From NCBI GenBank assembly GCA_963693365.1, contig CAVNZM010000003.1, positions 14,012,001 through 14,076,000 of the forward strand: DNA of 64,000 bases, given 5' to 3'. The translations under genes were made by a program, and so were the position numbers. Within the stretch, counting starts at the first letter, position 1. Each line of letters opens with the position of its first letter. The notes beneath the pieces were generated by a model. The model saw nothing but the letters and a program-made list of their open reading frames with translations. It searched no databases and was not told where the DNA came from. Positions 57,070-64,000 of this stretch are shown here, piece by piece. Source of the DNA: Amoebidium appalachense. Its lineage: Eukaryota; Ichthyosporea.

Positions 57070-57924
57070 GGCTGCGGGCACACACGTGCACGCTCTCTCG
57101 TAAGCACGCAAATCAACAGTACACATGTACAAGACGAACTTGCACCCCATCCACCCCATCTCCATACACAACTGTCCATAGATCCCAACGAGAACAATAT
57201 GTGGGGACCTTACCAGTGGTGTCAACCCCTTTGCATTTGTCAGTGTAGAATCAGCGCCCCCTTCCAGAAGTGCACGCGCAACATCCACATAGCCATGCAG
57301 GGCAGCATAGTGAAGAGGGGTCAGCCCATGTTTCGTGCGACAGTTTGGGTTGCATCCCTCCGTTTTCAACAAACGAGAAACGGTGCTGAGACGACCTTTA
57401 GCGCTTGCACTCAGCAGATCTTTATCCAAAACGGCTTGGGCACGCTGCAAACTTTGTGTTTCCATAACGCTCTCACGCAGTTTTCCCTTGAATCCCTGTT
57501 CCCTTCTACCTGAAGCACTACCAACAACAGCTGCTCCGGGTGCTGGAAGAGTAGCGCTGACTCCATATGGAATCGCATCTGCTTCACTTTTGCTTCTGTT
57601 GATGTTTTCTTGATCGTTCTGCACAAGAGTGCAGAGATCATTCGCCGAGCGGCGACGTGAAATGACTGCAGGGGATGTCGCCCACCAGGCCTCTGTGTGA
57701 TCACCACTTACCCTCCCGGAGGTATTAGGTGCGTGGCTGCTTGAAGCTCTAACATCTGCATATGAACGTGTTGCTTTCAAATCTTTCGTGGTGTCTGTGG
57801 GTGAGCGCACAGCCCATCGTTTCGCTACTGGGGACACGCTCGCTTGTCTGACTGTGAGTGCTTTTGGAAGGCGAAGAACGGGCCCCGTGCTAGCGGGAAA
57901 CTGCGTGAGAATGGTGGTAGACAT
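55025..57924 (-). CDS. Ankyrin-repeat and PX-domain protein, 411 aa
   Basis: Four exons: 57924-57214, 56607-56389, 55977-55780, 55132-55025. All junctions are phase 0 GT-AG, giving 411 codons plus stop. Residues 1-160 are Ser/Thr/Arg-rich and probably disordered, with RRRSAND-like kinase sites. About 165-260 are ankyrin repeats (TPLHYAALHGYVDVARALLEGGA, cited here by its core HGYVDVARALLEGGA, and GLTPLDFARNNQQDEVAALL). About 290-408 is a PX domain: IWVSVVPA, VTMTTR, KRRFSDFHWLAQRLL (333-347), then VEERAQLFQRLL. PX domains bind phosphoinositides, often PI3P, and the paired Arg before FSDF is kept, so endosomal membrane targeting is likely. No BAR or FERM domain follows, so it is not a standard sorting nexin. 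Ankyrin repeats presumably recruit a partner. Confidence 0.87.
55186..55331. repeat. Adjacent G and C runs and a fragment of the dispersed repeat in the ankyrin-PX last intron
   Basis: A G run (55188-55219) is followed by GTTAGAATGTGTTACAAAGT (5' end of the G-run-flanked repeat family), then C runs (55254-55276, 55301-55330). The facing G and C tracts could pair. Confidence 0.75.
55355..55516. repeat. GCAC/GGAC minisatellite and (CG)n-(CA)n tract
   Basis: Tetranucleotide GCAC units with regularly spaced GGACGCACGCAC 12-mers (55380-55424), then (GC)n and (AC)n, inside the last ankyrin-PX intron. Confidence 0.9.
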
Positions 57925-59520
57925 TCTCAGATGTGTCCCGACGCACCGTGTAGAACGGTGTTCGCGTGTGTGTGCTTGTGAATTCGTGTGTCTCTGTGTG
58001 TGCGCACGAGTGTGTGTGCGTGTGCGTGGTGAAAATACAGCTGTGCAGATAACCTATAAGGGTGCAACGCTGAAGTAACTGCTACGTGCACGTTTAAGAT
58101 TCTTCCCCAAATCTGCTTTTGTGTTGGGCAGTGGGTTGTGTTACCACAACCCTACACTAAGGCCCACCCCACACTAAAAAACGGCTTGTATACTCATAAT
58201 TCGTTACCTCTCACAAATACCCTTCCTTTTGGGTTATGAAGGGTGTTACTACATCTAATCACTCTCATCTTTGCGTGGAAAACCACGTTATTTCTATCTC
58301 ATGTTAGGTGCAAACGTGTTTGGGCGAAGGAGTCTCAAAAAAGAAGGAACAGTAAGTGCAGGGTTACAAATGTTCGGCTGCATTGAGGCTCCAGATCCGG
58401 ATTATATGCCGGGCATTTCCGTTTGTTCCAATTTCAAAATTCTTCTTTCGGTCAAAGCTTTGATCGCCTTTCCCTCTCTTACATACCCCTAAAATAATGA
58501 AAGAAGAAATTATAAAATTGAAATGGACATTTTCTAAGATAGAGAAAAAAATCACAGTCTTTTATTTTTGGGGAGTTGCCCGAGACGATGGTGACAGTCA
58601 GGTGATCAGGTGCTTTTTTTTATAACCCTATCTCCTGAACGATTTCCCCAACTCAAATTCACACATTTATTACCCTGAACAGGAAGCAATGTTATTGGAT
58701 TACATCGTGTGTCGTCATTACCAGCTGCAAGAGGTGTGGCATAGCCGCAATGTAGCGTGTTGAAACGCATGAAAAAGCAAATCATTGTGGCTACGTAAAG
58801 ATACCAAATAACAATCTATTACCGGCCCTTGAACTTTTACCCAAGCATATTAAAAATTTCAAAATGCGCGTTGAAGCCAAGAGGGGGCTCCGTGAGACTA
58901 CGCAACTGTCGCATTCATGCCGCAGCCTGATATGACACCAATTGGTAACCTACATTTTATAAATCCACCATCTACGCCAATGAAAAGCAGCAAAGCATGG
59001 ACTGTTTATTTCAGTCTGGCATGCTTTTTGCCGCAACCTTCAAAAGCCATGCAAATTAACGATATCGATACCACAATCATACAAAGGTTCCTGATCATGA
59101 AATGCAAAATTTCCAAGACAATCTATGCACAAATAGACTTTCTTTAATGTATTAAGCTTTATATTCTAAGATAGTTTTTAAGTTTTGTTCTATTAGTCTA
59201 CTTTAAATCTACAAACAGAGAAAAAATGAAAACAGCCGTTCTCATTGTTCAGTGATAGCGATCATGAAAATAATTTGCAGCGTTTGTCCAATCACAGATG
59301 GCTCTTGCACAACGGTATGTGATGACAGTCGCCGCGTGGCGTGTCGCACGCCCCCCGACATACCAAACCCTTTCTACCTTAAGTTTATAAGGCTTTATTT
59401 CCATGACTGGATAAAACCAATTTTTTTTCTTAAACTTATATTTTTTAACCATGCGCGAGCTGTAAATCAATAATTATCTACCTCTGACGATATACTCGTC
59501 AACGTTGATTCTCGTACTCT
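57925..59520. other. Upstream region of ankyrin-PX gene; no other feature
   Basis: Presumed promoter of the minus-strand ankyrin-PX gene near 57925-58100, then about 1.4 kb of unique AT-rich DNA in which I see no gene, repeat or RNA. Confidence 0.5.
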
Positions 59521-59533
59521 GGTCGGCTGCATA

Positions 59534-59572
59534 CAGGGCTAAAGGGGCATAAATTATGCCCTTTTAGCCCTG
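59534..59572. repeat. Near-perfect 39-bp palindrome (empty insertion site of the MITE)
   Basis: CAGGGCTAAAGGGGCATAA faces ATTATGCCCTTTTAGCCCTG around the centre. A second copy, about 300 bp away, is split by the MITE at its centre. Flanking TGCATA and GGTCGG are also shared in inverted order with 60481-60492. Confidence 0.85.
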
Positions 59573-59864
59573 ACGATCTATCAGATCGATCGATGCGATT
59601 GGTGGATCTGTCAATCGTCATCAATATAAATCGTTCATTTAGCCCTGAATCACGTGCACCAGCGGTTTAGAAACTTTAGAGGAGGGGGACGGGGGTCCGT
59701 CTAAACGCATTCAATCAGTTGGAATAGTCCTAGATATTTGATTGGCTTTCGGATTTAGATCTTATATCGCGGTCTGCTATAGCCAATTGCGGCGAATCAT
59801 CATGAATTTGTTCAATTTAGCTGGAGCGTATTGAAAGGCTATCCGGGCTATCGGGGCATAAATT

Positions 59865-60460
59865 GGCCGCGTTTCCATTGGGGATCGCGAATGCGATACC
59901 TGCCATTTTTGGCGAAGACTATCGCAATTCGCGAGTGATCGTCAAAAAATTGGTGCCATGTTTCCATTAAGTCGCGTTTCACGATGGATTTCCATTTTTT
60001 GGCTAATGAAAGAATGCGAGACCCTCGCGAAATTAGGGACCCGCAAAAAGGGCCTTCGCGAATTGCCCCACCCCTCGGAAGTTCGGGAATCGGCGGTGGC
60101 GCAATTCCGGAACCTGTCCTGCCTCAGGCATTAAAACGTCACTTTTTTTCCCCCCCTTCCACAACCGCGCGGACACTAACATACTTCTAATACAATCCAC
60201 ACCACTTGTAGCTCTAGTTGCGTGTAGAAAGCGGGGTTTAGCAAATCATTACCGACCAGTTTTTTGCAGTTTTTGACGTGTTTGGCAGTTCGTTGCACAC
60301 GTTGTTTTTGCATCAATATGATTTCCCGCCCAAAAACGCGAGGTTACGGCCAAAAAGGCCAATGTGAACCACCATCGCAAAAGTCTCGCTATCCCAGGAA
60401 TTTTGACCCTCGCGACCCGCGAGACCAGTCGCATTCGCGATTTTTATTGGAAACGCGGCC
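59865..60460. mobile_element. PIF/Harbinger-like MITE, 596 bp
   Basis: The ends are 33-bp inverted repeats, about 27 of 33 matching (left GGCCGCGTTTCCA..ATCGCGAATGCGA). It is flanked by a 3-bp direct repeat ATT (59862-59864, 60461-60463). The flanks GGGGCATAA and ATGCCCC rejoin into the palindrome seen intact at 59534-59572, which confirms the exact boundaries and the 3-bp duplication. Three-base duplications and GGCC-type termini fit the PIF/Harbinger superfamily. It carries no transposase frame. Confidence 0.8.
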
Positions 60461-60552
60461 ATTATGCCCCTTAACCCTGTATGCATCCGACCTCTGAATA
60501 CTACTCTCGTTCAGATCGATAAAGCATATGGAAATAATGGAATCATATTAAA

Positions 60553-60606
60553 GGGGTTTACACATTTTTTATTGCGTGGACACTGCCGGAGGCCCAGCCA
60601 CAGGCC
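60553..60606 (+). repeat. Dispersed repeat family R1, partial copy
   Basis: GGGGTTTACACA, TTTATTGCGTGGACACTGCC and GGCCCAGCCACA match the distal part of 37934-38141; similarity stops there. Confidence 0.75.
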
Positions 60607-60876
60607 CGAAAATTCAGATTTTTTGGGTGGTATTTTCAAAAACACGGATCTAATTTCGACGAAATTCGTTGGTACTTTTGGTACCATCGCTTTCTGAGCT
60701 AGTTTTTCTAGTATATACTTTTTGGGAATAGTTTGTGCAATCTGTATGAGAGAACCTCGGGTGTCGATCGGGCTGTCGGCCTTGCCTAGACGTAACATGG
60801 TGTACCTGTTTGATGTGTGCCTGTTTGATGTGTGCCAGGGTGTGTGTGCGCCGTGCTAGTGCCCGCGCACGCCGTG

Positions 60877-62085
<1,209 letters not shown>

Positions 62086-62294
62086 TACACACACAGTGCA
62101 CGGGCGCATGCCACCCCACGGTGTGACTCCGAGGCTGAAACTCGAGGCTGTGCAACGTTTTGTTTTATACCAGGCAGAGTGCAGACCGTGCCTCAGTCAA
62201 GTTTCGTTGCTAACTTGTGACCATAATCATTACATATAATCAACATGTCGGTTTCTGCCAACTTTCTGGCCCACCCCCTACCGGGAAGGAAAAA

Positions 62295-62525
62295 AACTGT
62301 AAATTAATTGCACTTCCTAAACAAATGAAGAAGAAAAATGGTTCCGTGGGTCTGTATAGCAACACCGTGCCATGAAAAAAACTTGCAGACAGAAAAGAAC
62401 CCCTCTGTTATTATAAAATTAGAAAGTCATTTCCTAAGCAACATGAATAAGAAAAATGGTGTCGCGGTATGTATTGCAACACCGTGCTATGGAGGGAGGG
62501 GGAAACAAAAAAATGCAGACAGAGT
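62295..62525. repeat. About 115-bp diverged tandem duplication
   Basis: Shared blocks in order: TTCCTAA, AAGAAAAATGGT, TTGCAACACCGTGC-like (TAGCAACACCGTGC in the first copy), CATGA/TATGG and TGCAGACAGA. No coding evidence. Confidence 0.7.
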
Positions 62526-63225
62526 GTCATGTGCTGAGCTGATTTGTATTAGTTTGCTTCTATATTTTGTGTTTTGGTGAGTGAATTCCGGGGGTTTTCT
62601 TGCATAGTGATGCCGGGGTCTAAGTGGGGTATGAGAAGATTAATCAGTGGTATGGGGAGAACCTGATGCGGCGGCGGCTGATTGTTAAAGGTGCGCGCGT
62701 GCATGCACCATGCCTCTGCGTACTCTCCATGTTAAATGTTGTATTGCTTCTTGCTGTGTGCGTGGCGAGACCCATGTTGCCTGCTCGCGTGTGTGTATGC
62801 TTATATGTATTGTGAGTAAACGTGTGTACGTGTTGTAGTGCTGTAGGGGTGTCTGAGGTCGCGGTAGCCAATGGTGTGGAGTGCGTGTAGTCTGTGGGGG
62901 AGGGAGTGTTGTGATTGGCTGAATGTCACTGTGGTATTTGTCTGGCCAGTGGGCCGCGTGTCTGTGAAGTGTCTCGCGGGGTCGCGGGCTTTTGGAAGTT
63001 CTTCTAAGAACACGAAAAAACTCGCTTCCCACCCAACTCAAAGAAAAGTTTATACGTATACACAGTTTCGAGCCCCTTTAAGCGTGCAGATAGTTAGAGT
63101 AGTTTGTATACACACTGTGTGTTGCCACGACAAGCTACACCCCTTTATAGGGCCCTGCCGCCCCTCACCCTGCCACACGGGCCATGCCGTGCACGGGCCG
63201 CTTGACACCAGATGTGACCTGGCTG

Positions 63226-63278
<53 letters not shown>

Positions 63279-63391
63279 GGGGACCATCCGGTACCATCCA
63301 ATTTTCGGGGGCGTACCATCGATCCGGAATTCGATGGTATTTTCTAAATTTCGATGGTATTTTGGAGGGTCCAAATGGACTTATGGTCGGG

Positions 63392-63538
63392 CCTGCCCAG
63401 CCACATTCGACGGCCTACTGCGTTTTCCGGCGCAGCCAATCAAATGCAGCCAGTTTGTAGGCAACAATGAGCGCCATCGTAGTATATGACACCCCTATTA
63501 CATATTATGGGTAAGCAGAGGCTAGCATCGGTAGCTCC
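63392..63538 (+). repeat. Dispersed repeat family R1, copy near the right end
   Basis: About 147 bp that match the reverse complement of 37934-38088, with small indels (for example CTAGC duplicated in the other copy). Confidence 0.85.
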
Positions 63539-63979
63539 GAAAGAAAGTTAAGACACCGGATCACAATATCATACTGTGCAGCATTAATAAGGTGATCTAG
63601 GAACAGATAGTCATCTTAAAACGGATATATTGAGGAAGAGAGGAAGAAAAGAGAATAAATCCGCCAATAACCTCCGGTTCTAATACGTTAGCTAACAGGT
63701 TGCACTTATTGATAGATATGCAGCCGCGAGTAAACCGCCCCCCCACACATATTACACATACGAGCAGGAGACACCAGAAACCGATTACACCGCAAAGCCA
63801 TAATCATCTTTGCGTTTCATATTATGGATCATGGTCCCAGATCCGATTGGTCACCAGCTCCAGAGAATTACGTGCACCCTTATCCAATCATCGGTTTCCT
63901 TGTTACTACATGTAATGAGGACCGGCGACTGCCGGGCCGATCTGGCCCGAACCGGATCAGGATGACCCGGTCTGAGGGC

Positions 63980-64000
63980 GCGTGAGCCTGTGGCTCACGC
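63980..64000. other. Perfect 9-bp stem hairpin at the window edge
   Basis: GCGTGAGCC at 63980-63988 pairs exactly with 63992-64000 across TGT. The structure may continue beyond the window. Confidence 0.6.

Larger units (their letters stand above)
62530..64000. other. Right end of window, no gene identified
   Basis: Unique DNA with CCAAT-type GATTGGCT boxes (62908), a 49-base G run (63229-63277), and an R1 repeat copy. The open frames here contain no recognisable domain. Confidence 0.6.

Noticed and set aside
62871-63347. 158-codon plus-strand frame near the right end
   Set aside because: Ends in a poly-Gly stretch from a G run, has no recognisable domain and no splice support.

Overview
The window is eukaryotic nuclear DNA. 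Genes are split by many GT-AG introns, polyadenylation signals are AATAAA, and the intergenic and intronic DNA is saturated with (AC/GT)n, (CT/GA)n and unusually long poly(dG)/poly(dC) tracts. The best lineage clue is a 20-exon UHRF1 orthologue (UBL, PHD, SRA, RING), an architecture typical of animals and their unicellular relatives, not of plants or most fungi. Together with RGS, UBE2K and ankyrin-PX genes this suggests a unicellular holozoan, possibly an ichthyosporean (Amoebidium-like species are known to keep UHRF1/DNMT1). That placement is inference. No bacterial, organellar or clearly viral genes were seen.

Layout. 24-2427 (+): 5'-partial secreted proteinase-K-like protein in which every catalytic position is substituted. 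2428-12466: gene-poor, microsatellite- and G-run-rich DNA with one doubtful 85-codon ORF, a 489-bp tandem duplication, a cluster of the 10-mer GCGGAGGGGT around a perfect 32-bp palindrome, and a degenerate roughly 320-bp tandem repeat. 12467-27122 (-): the UHRF1 gene, reconstructed exon by exon to an uninterrupted 812 codons. 27123-33394: intergenic, with two E2F-type motifs upstream of UHRF1. 33395-36464 (-): 424-residue coiled-coil protein with C-terminal PPxY motifs. 38966-46403 (+): UBE2K-type ubiquitin-conjugating enzyme, 199 residues, 7 exons. 47452-49037: a hAT-type transposon with matching 16-bp terminal inverted repeats and a perfect 8-bp target duplication. 49812-50597 (+): intronless RGS-domain protein. 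55025-57924 (-): ankyrin-PX protein, 411 residues, 4 exons. 57925-64000: no gene; contains a 596-bp Harbinger-like MITE whose empty target site is also present nearby, a dispersed repeat family, and a giant (GT)n/(CA)n inverted array.

How the parts relate. UHRF1 is a RING E3 that reads hemimethylated CpG, and UBE2K is an E2; both belong to ubiquitin signalling, but nothing shows that they work together. RGS and ankyrin-PX proteins point to G-protein and phosphoinositide signalling. The most unusual signals are: the fully substituted protease; repeated 'echoes' of exon-intron junctions next to real exons in UHRF1 and UBE2K; introns whose splice sites are themselves part of (GT)n or (CA)n microsatellites; and a dispersed ~110-bp repeat that lies between G-runs inside introns. 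All exon models were made by eye from splice sites, reading frame and family knowledge; no search was run.
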